Positions 1-6,294 of a stretch of DNA of 8,828 nucleotides are shown in pieces. A program made the translations under genes and the position numbers. The notes under the pieces are model-generated. The model worked only from the letters and a program-made list of their open reading frames with translations. It did no database searches and was not told where the DNA came from. Each line of letters opens with the position of its first letter. The stretch's first letter is position 1. The DNA comes from Pseudomonadota bacterium (lineage in GTDB: Bacteria; SAR324; XYD2-FULL-50-16; JAHJRI01), in contig JAKSDL010000775.1 of NCBI GenBank assembly GCA_022360105.1, positions 1 through 8,828 on the forward strand, in the 5' to 3' direction.

Positions 1-688
1 CTGACTGCGGAGCCCTCAGGTTTTTCAAAAACCGTCTCCACAAAAAGCTGTAAAGAACCACAGTAAACGATAAATAGACAAAGACATAGGTATAGATCGT
101 TCTGGGAATAATATGGAATGTATCCATGGCAATCACCGGATTAACGATTGTCAGCATGATGACGATGGAAATGACAAATCTCCGGTCTGTATTTCTGGTA
201 GGGCGTCGATAAAGAGAAATCAGCGACACATATGCAATCATATAAATGATAAGACTGGCGACATCTAACAAATCGAGCTGGTGAAAATGCACCCCGGTAT
301 TTGGCTCAATAACAGGTTTGTTTTTAGTTTCCCTGAAAATAAAACCAACAATCACCAACACGGTCGAACATAAGACGGTCAATTTGGACCAGCGAATCGG
401 GATGGTATGAAAAATCCAGTACACAATGGAAAGTAAGACACCTAACCTCGCGACCAGTCGGGAAAAAATCAGCAGATCGAAATATTCAAAATACAAGGGA
501 TAGATATTTAAGCGCAGGTAAGTTTCAACCAGAACGATGAAGATATAGATTGTAAACGCCGAGTAAAACAGCGTTAAGGCAATCGTCAACCTGTCCCTGT
601 ATCGGGAACTGATAATTAGCAGAAACACGACGGGTATCACCCCGAAAATAGTGACAGCCAGGGAGTTAAAAAAAGAAAGATGCCCCAT
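1..688 (-). CDS. Seven-helix membrane protein, N-terminal part (C-terminus beyond window)
   Basis: Translation of the minus strand from the ATG at 688 stays open for 229 codons to the left edge, so the 3' end is missing. Two in-frame TAA codons lie shortly upstream, which fixes the ATG as the only likely ATG start. The protein is very hydrophobic, with seven predicted helices at about residues 9-28, 34-56, 70-95, 101-119, 140-160, 168-186 and 198-218, then a basic WRRF stretch typical of the cytosolic side of a last helix. No enzyme motif is visible. Seven-helix sensor regions of this size often precede a LuxR-type DNA-binding domain, a histidine kinase or a cyclase. That the missing part is such an output domain is inference; it could also be a plain integral membrane protein. 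It is divergent from the chemoreceptor fragment at 817. No strong ribosome binding site is seen. Confidence 0.75.
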   Translation of the reverse strand, partial: MGHLSFFNSLAVTIFGVIPVVFLLIISSRYRDRLTIALTLFYSAFTIYIFIVLVETYLRLNIYPLYFEYFDLLIFSRLVARLGVLLSIVYWIFHTIPIRWSKLTVLCSTVLVIVGFIFRETKNKPVIEPNTGVHFHQLDLLDVASLIIYMIAYVSLISLYRRPTRNTDRRFVISIVIMLTIVNPVIAMDTFHIIPRTIYTYVFVYLSFTVVLYSFLWRRFLKNLRAPQS

Positions 689-751
689 TGAAAGGTTTGA
701 TTTTTATTAATGATTTCCGACTTTTGGTTTGAACAATTTCTTATGACAACA

Positions 752-779
752 AGCATAAAGATTAGATTTTTGATGTCAA
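752..779 (-). promoter_or_regulatory. Predicted sigma-70 promoter for the seven-helix gene
   Basis: On the minus strand a perfect TTGACA -35 box (779-774) is followed after 16 bp by TATGCT (757-752), matching four of six consensus -10 positions. Transcription would begin near 745 and leave a leader of roughly 57 nt before the ATG at 688. This was read by eye, without a scoring model. Confidence 0.45.
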
Positions 780-816
780 TGGTTTTGATTCCAACCCTAT
801 AATCAAAGAGATAACA

Positions 817-1350
817 ATGAGTAAAACTTTGACCCTTCCTTTTCAATCTGAAAAACTAGTTGAACTAAATATAAATGTTAATCAAGAACAGTTGTTAAAA
901 GAGACAATTAACACGCTAAGGAGAGTCTCTATGGCAGATGCCTCCAAGTCTGATTTTTCTCAAAAAGTCTCAACAGAGTTAACAGGAGAATTAGGGGAAC
1001 TTAAGGATAGCGTCAACAACACCATGTCCCTGCTAAGCAGCACAATCTCTAAAGTCAAAGAGGTCAGTACCAATATCGATACCAGTGCGGCTGAACTAAA
1101 AAAAGCATCTGAAACCTTGGCCAGTGGCAATTCGGAACAGGCTGCCAGTGTTGAGGAGATTTCAGCATCCATGAATCAAATGGAAAAACAAACCAAGACC
1201 AATACGGAAAATGCTTTCCAATCCAGGCAGTTAACCAGCCAGACCTTATCTGTTGTGGAGGAAGGTAATTTACAAATGAAGGATATGCTGGAATCCATCA
1301 GTCTGATAAATAGCTCCAGTAGCGATGTAGCCGCAGATCATCCTCGATGA
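817..1350 (+). pseudogene. Truncated methyl-accepting chemotaxis protein (5' part only)
   Basis: The 177-residue product is the front half of a chemoreceptor. Residues ~38-75 look like the end of a HAMP-type linker, and residues ~90-172 are the first methylation helix, with the family signature LASGNSEQAASVEEISASM at 101-119. The homology ends at Ala172, where relatives (including the complete receptor at 3463) continue with the IIKVIDEIAFQTNLLALNAA hairpin tip. Here five unrelated residues and a TGA follow. Without the tip that binds CheA and CheW and without the returning helix it cannot signal normally. No membrane helix is present; the start has an AAAGAG-type ribosome binding site at 805-810, so it may once have been a soluble receptor or may itself be a 5' deletion. 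It is most likely a pseudogene; a short expressed dominant-negative form cannot be excluded. Confidence 0.8.
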
Positions 1351-1369
1351 TCAGGACTTTGGTAAATAT
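1325..1369 (-). pseudogene. Possible response-regulator N-terminal relic, head-to-head with the receptor fragment
   Basis: Minus-strand codons from 1369 read IFTKVLIIEDDLRLH, which looks like the first beta strand and acidic pocket (paired Asp/Glu) at the start of CheY-type receiver domains. The match ends near 1332, exactly where the receptor homology on the plus strand also ends. No in-frame ATG is present; the expected start position holds ATA. The match covers only about a dozen residues, so chance cannot be excluded. Confidence 0.35.
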
Positions 1370-1419
1370 TAATCCATGCGACAGTATCAGTAACGAGTCT
1401 CCTACCCTACAATCAGAAC

Positions 1420-1535
1420 TTGTAGGATGGGCCGGCGAAGCCTGCCCATCTTTGAGTATTGAGATACAATGTAGTTTGGCTGATAAACGTTGTTTCAGTT
1501 CCGCCCGATGGGCAACAAAGTTGCCCATCCTACAA
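1420..1535. repeat. Inverted pair of REP hairpins (REPIN-like element)
   Basis: The element is bounded by perfect 13-bp inverted arms (TTGTAGGATGGGC at 1420-1432 and its complement at 1523-1535). Each end folds on its own. The left unit pairs GATGGGC (1426-1432) with GCCCATC (1444-1450). The right unit has a perfect 10-bp stem (1507-1516 with 1520-1529) around an AAA loop. Both units carry GTAG just outside the hairpin (1422-1425; complement 1530-1533), the tetranucleotide typical of REPs mobilised by RAYT transposases. An extra 7-bp palindrome (1406-1412 with 1420-1426) sits at the left border. Two inverted REPs about 56 bp apart match the REPIN layout. No transposase is encoded nearby, so it would be moved in trans. 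Confidence 0.75.
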
Positions 1536-1692
1536 CTATATTTCCCTTCCTTCCAATCAAGAAGATAGTTGCATGTGCGACTGGTAACCCTTATGCTATT
1601 GGTATCGGTTTGCCATTAAATCAACTGTTTATCTACAAAAGCCTATTAATACCAATTGTAAATATCCAATATTAGGTTTTCATCTGGGAATG

Positions 1693-1698
1693 AAGGAG
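1693..1698 (+). promoter_or_regulatory. Ribosome binding site of the GT81 gene
   Basis: AAGGAG lies 6 nt before the ATG at 1705. The strong match and spacing fix this start over any other. Confidence 0.8.
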
Positions 1699-1704
1699 TA
1701 AAGC

Positions 1705-2970
1705 ATGGCTGATTTTCACCAGGACAAAGTTATCACGACCCTGCACGCACTGCATGATGTGTTTGACCGTGAAGAATATCTTTCAATAATGGAAAAAAGA
1801 CTGGAGGAGCACGCCAAACATTGGAATATCTGTCTTTTGCTACCCTCTTTATACAGCGAACTGCAAAATCCAGAGGTTCTGGACCGTATCATTGACGGTA
1901 TTAAGAATGTTAACTACATCCATCGGGTGGTTGTGGCACTTGGTGGAACCACCGAATACGAGCAGTTTCAGGAAGCAAAAAACTATTTTAACCAGTTAAA
2001 AACCGATAAAAGAGATGTGAAAGTCGTCTGGGTGGAAGGACCGAAAATCCAGACAATGCTAAGTGAAATTAAGGAACGTGAGATACAAGTCGGCGTGCAG
2101 GGTAAGGGCCAATCGGTCTGGATAGCCATGGGTTATATTTTCGCCAAGGAGGACTGCAAGATTATCGGTATGCACGACTGCGATATCGTGACTTATGATC
2201 GTATTCTACTGGCAAGGCTATTCGAAGCGGTTGCCAATCCAAATAATGATTTTCAGTTCTGCAAAGGTTATTATATGAGGGTTTCGCCTAGCGAAAAAGC
2301 CATGAAAGGCCGGGTGACCCGATTATTTGTCACGCCTTTCGTAGACTCCATGATCGATATTATGGAAGAGAGAGGACATAAAGAGCTGGCCAATTTCTTT
2401 AACTATCATCGCACCTTCAAATACCCCCTGGCAGGAGAATTCAGCTTCTCCACCCAACTTGGCAGGGGGATTAATGTCTCTTACGATTGGGGTCTGGAAG
2501 TGGCGACTCTCTCCCAGGTATATGACCAGCTGATAGCTCGGAAAATAGTGCAGATCGACCTGGTGCCCAATTACGAGCACAAACATCAGATCATTTCAGA
2601 AGAGGACGCCAAGAAAGGTCTGCACCGCATGGTCGTGGACATTGCCAAGTTTTACCTTACCTATATGAGGTCCCATGGGGTACCTTTGGACGACGCTTTT
2701 GTAGACATGATGCTGCATACCTACTACCAGAACACCCTTCGTTTCATTCGTAAATACAGTTATGATGCCGAAGTGAACGGCCTGAAATACGATCTCTACA
2801 TGGAAGAAGCAACAGCCAAACATTTCAGAGGCTTTCTCTGGACGGCTTGGGAAGAGAGCAAAGGTCCCCACGAAGCCAGATTGATCCCATCCTGGAACCG
2901 GGTTCGCTACACCTTTCCGGAAATCTATGAAAAAATATTGAGTGCCGTGGAGACCGACAACCGGGAATAA
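1705..2970 (+). CDS. gpgS: Glucosyl-3-phosphoglycerate synthase-like glycosyltransferase (GT81 type)
   Basis: The 421-residue protein matches the GT-A fold of glucosyl-3-phosphoglycerate synthases, which transfer glucose from a nucleotide sugar to 3-phosphoglycerate on the way to the compatible solute glucosylglycerate. Landmarks in order are: a Rossmann-like N-terminal half with LLLPS at 44-48; GKGQSVW at 133-139, equivalent to the GKGEALW loop of the mycobacterial enzyme; the metal-binding DxD as Asp158-Cys-Asp160; KGYYMR at 187-192 and GRVTRL at 202-207; PLAGE at 241-245; DWGLE at 261-265; and YEHKH at 290-294, which supplies the metal-binding His. No signal peptide or membrane helix is present, so it is cytosolic. 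At 421 residues it is longer than actinobacterial forms (~320), with extra N- and C-terminal regions. It stands alone: no phosphatase or glucosylglycerate phosphorylase gene is in the window. Donor and acceptor specificity are inferred from family; a mannosyl- or other phosphoglycerate transferase is the main alternative. Confidence 0.8.
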   Translation: MADFHQDKVITTLHALHDVFDREEYLSIMEKRLEEHAKHWNICLLLPSLYSELQNPEVLDRIIDGIKNVNYIHRVVVALGGTTEYEQFQEAKNYFNQLKTDKRDVKVVWVEGPKIQTMLSEIKEREIQVGVQGKGQSVWIAMGYIFAKEDCKIIGMHDCDIVTYDRILLARLFEAVANPNNDFQFCKGYYMRVSPSEKAMKGRVTRLFVTPFVDSMIDIMEERGHKELANFFNYHRTFKYPLAGEFSFSTQLGRGINVSYDWGLEVATLSQVYDQLIARKIVQIDLVPNYEHKHQIISEEDAKKGLHRMVVDIAKFYLTYMRSHGVPLDDAFVDMMLHTYYQNTLRFIRKYSYDAEVNGLKYDLYMEEATAKHFRGFLWTAWEESKGPHEARLIPSWNRVRYTFPEIYEKILSAVETDNRE

Positions 2971-2989
2971 AACCGGTAACAGCCGGTTT
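2970..2989 (+). terminator. Possible terminator after the GT81 gene
   Basis: A 7-bp GC-containing stem (AAACCGG at 2970-2976, CCGGTTT at 2983-2989) with a 6-nt loop begins on the last base of the TAA stop. Only a short, interrupted T run follows, so it may be weak or Rho-assisted. Confidence 0.45.
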
Positions 2990-3377
2990 CATTTCAACCA
3001 CCTTGTAACGCAATCCTGTTTATCGGGCCAGGTTCCGAAATTGTCACACAAAAAGTTGTCAAGGCCTTGAAGCCGGTCGAAATTTCTTTTTTAAAATAGT
3101 CTCACAAAAAGATCCGCCCCTCCATCACTCCGATCTTCGTTTCTTATGGTTATTGGATCTTCAACCTTCTTGATTCCTCGACAGTACCATTTCAAATACT
3201 CAAACCACCTAAGCGTTCTTAGAGCAATCCAAACAGTTGTAAGGTTTTTTAGTATTTCTCAAAAAAAAACACAGGCAAAACTCAATCACGAAAGGCGTAA
3301 CCTAAGGAAAACAATACTCCTGACTGCAAATTATAGCATTGTACACTGCATAATGTATTTTAAACTCAAAAAACATA
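2990..3377. other. Gene-free interval upstream of the receptor gene
   Basis: No convincing gene is present. An 82-codon plus-strand frame (3146-3394) and a 55-codon minus-strand frame without a start (3258-3091) both lack recognisable motifs. Two similar AT-rich blocks occur, each with CGAAATT followed by a CACAAAAAG near 3036-3056 and 3079-3111, suggesting an old local duplication. A nine-A run lies at 3261-3269. Confidence 0.5.
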
Positions 3378-3387
3378 TTGAGCAGTG
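3344..3387. promoter_or_regulatory. Imperfect palindrome overlapping the receptor promoter
   Basis: CACTGC-ATAATGT (3344-3356) is mirrored by ACATATTGAGCAGTG (3373-3387), 13 of 15 positions pairing once a two-base gap is allowed, around a 16-nt spacer. The right arm covers the predicted -35 box of the downstream receptor gene. It could be a regulator binding site; it could also be a chance or structural palindrome. Confidence 0.35.
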
Positions 3388-3407
3388 CTTTTAAATAATG
3401 TTACAAT
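3378..3407 (+). promoter_or_regulatory. Predicted sigma-70 promoter of the six-helix receptor
   Basis: TTGAGC (3378-3383) and TACAAT (3402-3407) are spaced by 18 bp. Transcription would begin near 3414, giving a leader of about 49 nt before the ATG at 3463. No flagellar-type (sigma-28) consensus is evident, which would be the usual alternative for a chemotaxis gene. Confidence 0.45.
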
Positions 3408-3451
3408 AGACTAATTTTTGTGGTTTGATTTCAAGATTACGATTCAAATAT

Positions 3452-3455
3452 GGAG
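3452..3455 (+). promoter_or_regulatory. Ribosome binding site deciding the receptor start
   Basis: GGAG lies 7 nt before the ATG at 3463. The open frame extends upstream to a TTG at 3418, but that codon has no comparable site, so the ATG is preferred. Confidence 0.75.
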
Positions 3456-3462
3456 TAGAAAA

Positions 3463-5328
3463 ATGTCTGTCGATAAAAACAAGGTCTTGTATTTTGGGCT
3501 AAGCTGTTTTGTTTTTCCGCCGCTGACATGGTTGTTACTATGTTGGTATGAAGGCCTTGTTAATGCTTCCGAGTTACTGTCTATTGCTCTCTCTCCTTTG
3601 TTAATAGTTTATGTTTTAGCGTATATCGGAGGAGTGTATTTTTATATCAGAAAAAGCGGTAAAATTGTTCAAGAATTCATGACTTCCAGGGAAAGTGCAC
3701 AATTGGAAAATGCACAAAAAAGGGCGGCTTCATTTCCCAAAATGATTTTTCTTTTGGTTTTCGTTTATTGTGTCATCGGTCCGAATATGGGTCTGTTATT
3801 CAAAGACTTTTTAGATGCAACAGAGTATTTTGTTGCCTGGGCCATGGGAATTCCGATCGTCATGCTGGTTATGTTTCCTTTATACGTGCAAACCCTAATC
3901 TCGTGGGAATCGCTGACAAATCAGATACCATTATCCAAAAAGTACCGTGCAATTTCTGTTCGCCAAAAGATCATGATCGGATTACTGGTATGTATTGGCG
4001 GCTTAATACTGCTTATGCTTTCTGCGTATTCTCAAATTTACATAGCAGACTCGTTGGAACAGGCTCGCGGTAACATTGTTTCCACAGGGATATTCATCCT
4101 GATATTTTGTGCGATCCTCGGAGGCATTGCTTTTTGGATGTTAAGTAAAATTATTGGGCAATCTGCAGAAAACATTGAAAAAGTGATGGAAGATATCACT
4201 GTGGGCAGACTTGATCAGAATGTTGAAGTTATTAGTAGGGATGAACTAGGATTCATGACCGAAAAGACAGTTCAGATGTTGACCATTCTCCGCACAGTCT
4301 TTGGTCAGACATTAAAAACGGTCGGCGCTCTGGCAAACGGGGATTTGAGCAATTCTGTCGATTTTGAGTATTCCGGGGAATTCAAAAAACTCAAAGAGCA
4401 GTTCAACAATTCCATCGACCTGCTGAAAAAAACGATTCAATCATCTATTCAGATTGCTGAAAAAGTTAAAACGGGTTCCGATGAACTGTCTTCATCAGCT
4501 ACAGCCTTGGCAAGTGGATCTTCAGAGCAGGCTGCATCTCTTGAAGAGGTATCATCAACCATGTCTGAAGTCCTGTCTAAAACCAAGGCAAACAATGAAA
4601 ACGCCACTAAAGCTCAAGAGCTTTCGGAAAATGCCAGTGATACAGCTTCAAACGGCAATCGGCAAATGCAGGAAACCTTGTCTGCAATGAATGATATTAA
4701 CGAGACCTCAAGCAACATCAAAAAAATCATTAAAGTCATAGATGAAATAGCTTTTCAAACTAACCTTTTAGCACTTAATGCAGCCGTCGAAGCAGCCAGG
4801 GCAGGGAAATACGGTAAAGGGTTTGCTGTCGTAGCGGAAGAAGTCAGGTCTTTAGCAGCACGATGTGCCGAAGCTGCCAGGGATACAACCAATTTAATCG
4901 AAAACTCGACCAAAATAATTGAGGATGGGGTTACTAAGGCCGGAGCAGCTGCTGAAGAGTTAGAGGCAATTCAGGACAGTGTTGGTAAAGTCAACGACAT
5001 TATTGTTGAAATATCGGCGGCTTCAAATGAACAGACTTCGGGTATAACGGAGATCAACAAAGGATTGACTCAAATTAACCAGGTTGTTCAGAACAATTCC
5101 TCAGTCTCGGAAGAAACGGCCTCGGCATCTGAAGAATTGCAACAACATTCAGGACAATTGAACCGAATTATGAGTCATTTCACGCTGGACGAGCATTCAT
5201 CTCATGATCTACCGGCAAAACCAAGTTCTGTAAAAGAAATAGATCTTGCTTCACACAAACAATTGACCAACCTTTCCAAAAAGCATCAAGGTGGAAAAGT
5301 CCTTGTTTTAGATGAAAGCAGTTTTTAA
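3463..5328 (+). CDS. Methyl-accepting chemotaxis protein with six membrane helices and no periplasmic domain
   Basis: The 621-residue product is a complete chemoreceptor. Predicted membrane helices lie at about 8-28, 42-62, 93-113, 123-146, 170-190 and 204-227, with only short connecting loops, so the usual periplasmic ligand domain is missing. A HAMP linker follows (~228-279), then a second HAMP-like stretch (~280-330). The cytoplasmic coiled-coil rod runs from ~340 to 575: a first methylation helix with LASGSSEQAASLEEVSSTM at 349-367, the hairpin tip DEIAFQTNLLALNAAVEAAR at 427-446 that contacts CheA and CheW, and the return helix with SEETASASEEL at 549-559. The flexible tail (575-621) ends VLDESSF, lacking the NWETF-type CheR/CheB docking pentapeptide. 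It probably senses a membrane-linked cue such as energy state, lipid or an in-membrane ligand; that is inference from topology. It is monocistronic, with its own promoter and ribosome binding site. It may be related to the fragment at 817. Confidence 0.93.
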   Translation: MSVDKNKVLYFGLSCFVFPPLTWLLLCWYEGLVNASELLSIALSPLLIVYVLAYIGGVYFYIRKSGKIVQEFMTSRESAQLENAQKRAASFPKMIFLLVFVYCVIGPNMGLLFKDFLDATEYFVAWAMGIPIVMLVMFPLYVQTLISWESLTNQIPLSKKYRAISVRQKIMIGLLVCIGGLILLMLSAYSQIYIADSLEQARGNIVSTGIFILIFCAILGGIAFWMLSKIIGQSAENIEKVMEDITVGRLDQNVEVISRDELGFMTEKTVQMLTILRTVFGQTLKTVGALANGDLSNSVDFEYSGEFKKLKEQFNNSIDLLKKTIQSSIQIAEKVKTGSDELSSSATALASGSSEQAASLEEVSSTMSEVLSKTKANNENATKAQELSENASDTASNGNRQMQETLSAMNDINETSSNIKKIIKVIDEIAFQTNLLALNAAVEAARAGKYGKGFAVVAEEVRSLAARCAEAARDTTNLIENSTKIIEDGVTKAGAAAEELEAIQDSVGKVNDIIVEISAASNEQTSGITEINKGLTQINQVVQNNSSVSEETASASEELQQHSGQLNRIMSHFTLDEHSSHDLPAKPSSVKEIDLASHKQLTNLSKKHQGGKVLVLDESSF

Positions 5329-5352
5329 ATGGCCCTTTTAAGTGAAAGAGTA

Positions 5353-5381
5353 GGGGTCAGGAACGATCCCAACCCCATTTT
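5353..5381 (+). terminator. Possible terminator between convergent genes
   Basis: GGGGT (5353-5357) pairs with ACCCC (5372-5376), with an inner GGA/TCC step and a 4-nt loop, followed by ATTTTC. It sits in the 61-bp gap between the receptor stop and the stop of the leftward SRPBCC gene. The short T run favours the plus direction; evidence is modest. Confidence 0.4.
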
Positions 5382-5389
5382 CGGTAGAA

Positions 5390-5902
5390 TTACAGAGTCG
5401 CAAGGTATTCAGCCAGGATTTCCATGGCACTGGCCCAGCCTTTTCCACCTTGTTCACCGTTTTTTTCAAAGCAGTCTGCTTCGGCCCGGGTTGGATCAAC
5501 AGGTTTCCAGGTAAAGGTCATCCTGGTTTTTCCATCCGTTTCTTCCAGAAAAACACTGGCCTGCATTTCTTTAGGCCAATCCGGCATCATTTTATTGGGT
5601 AGTATGTCTCCGGTTTCATTGGACATATACTGCCTGAAAACCAAACTTTCCGGTTCATTGATTTCTTCAAATATAGTGAGAAGCCACATTTCATGGCCGT
5701 TGGGAAAGATCATCTTATGAAGGGAGGAACCACGGGGCCTGATGTCTGTCTTGGTATATTCACAAGTGACACCTTTCATGGGAAAGTTCCAATTGACCAA
5801 ATGCTCCACGTGGGTCCAGGCATCAAACACCAGCTGCCTGGGAGCATCAAAATCTCGTGTGATCACGCAGGGTTTGAACTGGATATCGGATCCGCTACTC
5901 AT
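5390..5902 (-). CDS. SRPBCC / AHSA1-family protein
   Basis: The 170-residue protein has the helix-grip fold signature of the AHSA1-like branch of the SRPBCC superfamily. RDFDAPRQLVFDAWTHVEHL at 16-35 is the characteristic first strand and helix, a run of antiparallel strands with MWLLTIFEEI (~72-81) and RMTFTWKPV follows, and the C-terminal helix GWASAMEILAEYLATL closes the hydrophobic cavity. These proteins bind small hydrophobic ligands or act in poorly known stress roles; the ligand cannot be told from sequence. Its ATG overlaps the end of the ArsR-type gene by 8 bp and has an AGAGG-type ribosome binding site inside that gene, so the pair is translationally coupled. ArsR plus AHSA1 pairs are a common bacterial arrangement. 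The length is ordinary for the family, with no sign of damage. Confidence 0.85.
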   Translation of the reverse strand: MSSGSDIQFKPCVITRDFDAPRQLVFDAWTHVEHLVNWNFPMKGVTCEYTKTDIRPRGSSLHKMIFPNGHEMWLLTIFEEINEPESLVFRQYMSNETGDILPNKMMPDWPKEMQASVFLEETDGKTRMTFTWKPVDPTRAEADCFEKNGEQGGKGWASAMEILAEYLATL

Positions 5903-6239
5903 TTTTTACCTCTTTGGACTGAAGGGTTTTTAAATAGTCTTCCAGTTGATCAAAGCTGTTTTGCCAATACTGCTCAAACTGCACAACCCAATCCTGAATA
6001 GGCTTTAATTGAGCTGCATTCACTTTGTAGACACGGAATCGTCCCTCCCGTTTTTCTGAAACCAAACCAACTTCCTTTAACACCTTTAGGTGTTTGGAAA
6101 CCATCGGCTGGTTCCAGCCCGTCAATCCCACAATCTCATTTACCGTCATTTCCTTGCCAATCAGCATTTCAATCAATTCCCGCCGTTTTGGCTCAGAAAT
6201 AGCGTTAAACGGATCAAATGTCGTTGGTGTCCGTGCCAT
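5895..6239 (-). CDS. ArsR-family winged-helix repressor (non-metal type)
   Basis: The 114-residue protein has the compact ArsR layout. EPKRRELIEMLIGKEMTV begins near residue 17, the helix-turn-helix NEIVGLTGWNQPMVSKHLKV spans about 34-53, and the wing has EKREGRFRVYKV. The CxC metal-binding motif of true metal sensors in the recognition helix region is absent, and the helix reads GWNQPMVSKHL, so it is not an arsenic, cadmium or zinc sensor of the classical type. It resembles the ArsR branch that pairs with SRPBCC proteins and is probably an autorepressor whose ligand is bound directly or through its partner. It is the first gene of the operon; a palindrome and promoter lie directly upstream. 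No good Shine-Dalgarno sequence precedes the ATG. Confidence 0.88.
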   Translation of the reverse strand: MARTPTTFDPFNAISEPKRRELIEMLIGKEMTVNEIVGLTGWNQPMVSKHLKVLKEVGLVSEKREGRFRVYKVNAAQLKPIQDWVVQFEQYWQNSFDQLEDYLKTLQSKEVKNE

Positions 6240-6246
6240 ATTTCTA

Positions 6247-6270
6247 ATATATTCCTTTATAGGAATATAT
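6247..6270. promoter_or_regulatory. Predicted operator of the ArsR-type repressor
   Basis: Perfect 9-bp inverted arms (ATATATTCC at 6247-6255, GGAATATAT at 6262-6270) flank TTTATA. The site lies 8 bp upstream of the repressor start codon and overlaps the predicted -10 box, a position where bound repressor would block transcription. AT-rich 12-2-12-like palindromes are usual for ArsR-family sites. Confidence 0.65.
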
Positions 6271-6294
6271 AAAAGGCTTTTTTTTAATAATCAA
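6266..6294 (-). promoter_or_regulatory. Predicted promoter of the ArsR-SRPBCC operon
   Basis: On the minus strand TTGATT (6294-6289) and TATATA (6271-6266) are spaced by exactly 17 bp. A tract of eight A residues fills much of the spacer. Transcription would begin near 6259, within the palindrome, giving a leader of about 20 nt. Confidence 0.6.

Larger units (their letters stand above)
1351..1704. other. Gene-free interval with a REP pair
   Basis: Short open frames on both strands here show no recognisable domain and run through the REP palindromes, so none is called. The interval holds the head-to-head junction on its left, the REP pair in the middle, and AT-rich DNA from about 1536 that must carry the promoter of the glycosyltransferase gene. 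No confident -35/-10 pair was found there. Confidence 0.6.

Noticed and set aside
798..803. TATAAT as a -10 box for the receptor fragment
   Set aside because: It lies only 13 nt before the ATG, which would leave no room for the ribosome binding site, and no -35 box is well placed.
637..846. A 69-codon minus-strand frame over the divergent intergenic region
   Set aside because: It overlaps the start of the seven-helix gene in another frame and covers its promoter; the composition is not protein-like.
1298..1528. A 76-codon minus-strand frame as an intact gene
   Set aside because: Most of it is antisense to the REP pair and the receptor fragment; only the short receiver-like stretch is worth noting.
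3091..3261. A 55-codon minus-strand open frame rich in charged and aromatic residues
   Set aside because: It has no ATG, GTG or TTG near its beginning and I recognise no family. It could be a relic, but nothing supports a call.
3146..3394. An 82-codon plus-strand open frame
   Set aside because: It shows no motif, has no ribosome binding site, and overlaps the promoter and palindrome of the next gene; it reads as chance in AT-rich DNA.
3418..3462. Upstream TTG start for the six-helix receptor
   Set aside because: The ATG at 3463 has GGAG at ideal spacing, while the TTG lies only a few bases after the predicted transcription start and has no ribosome binding site.
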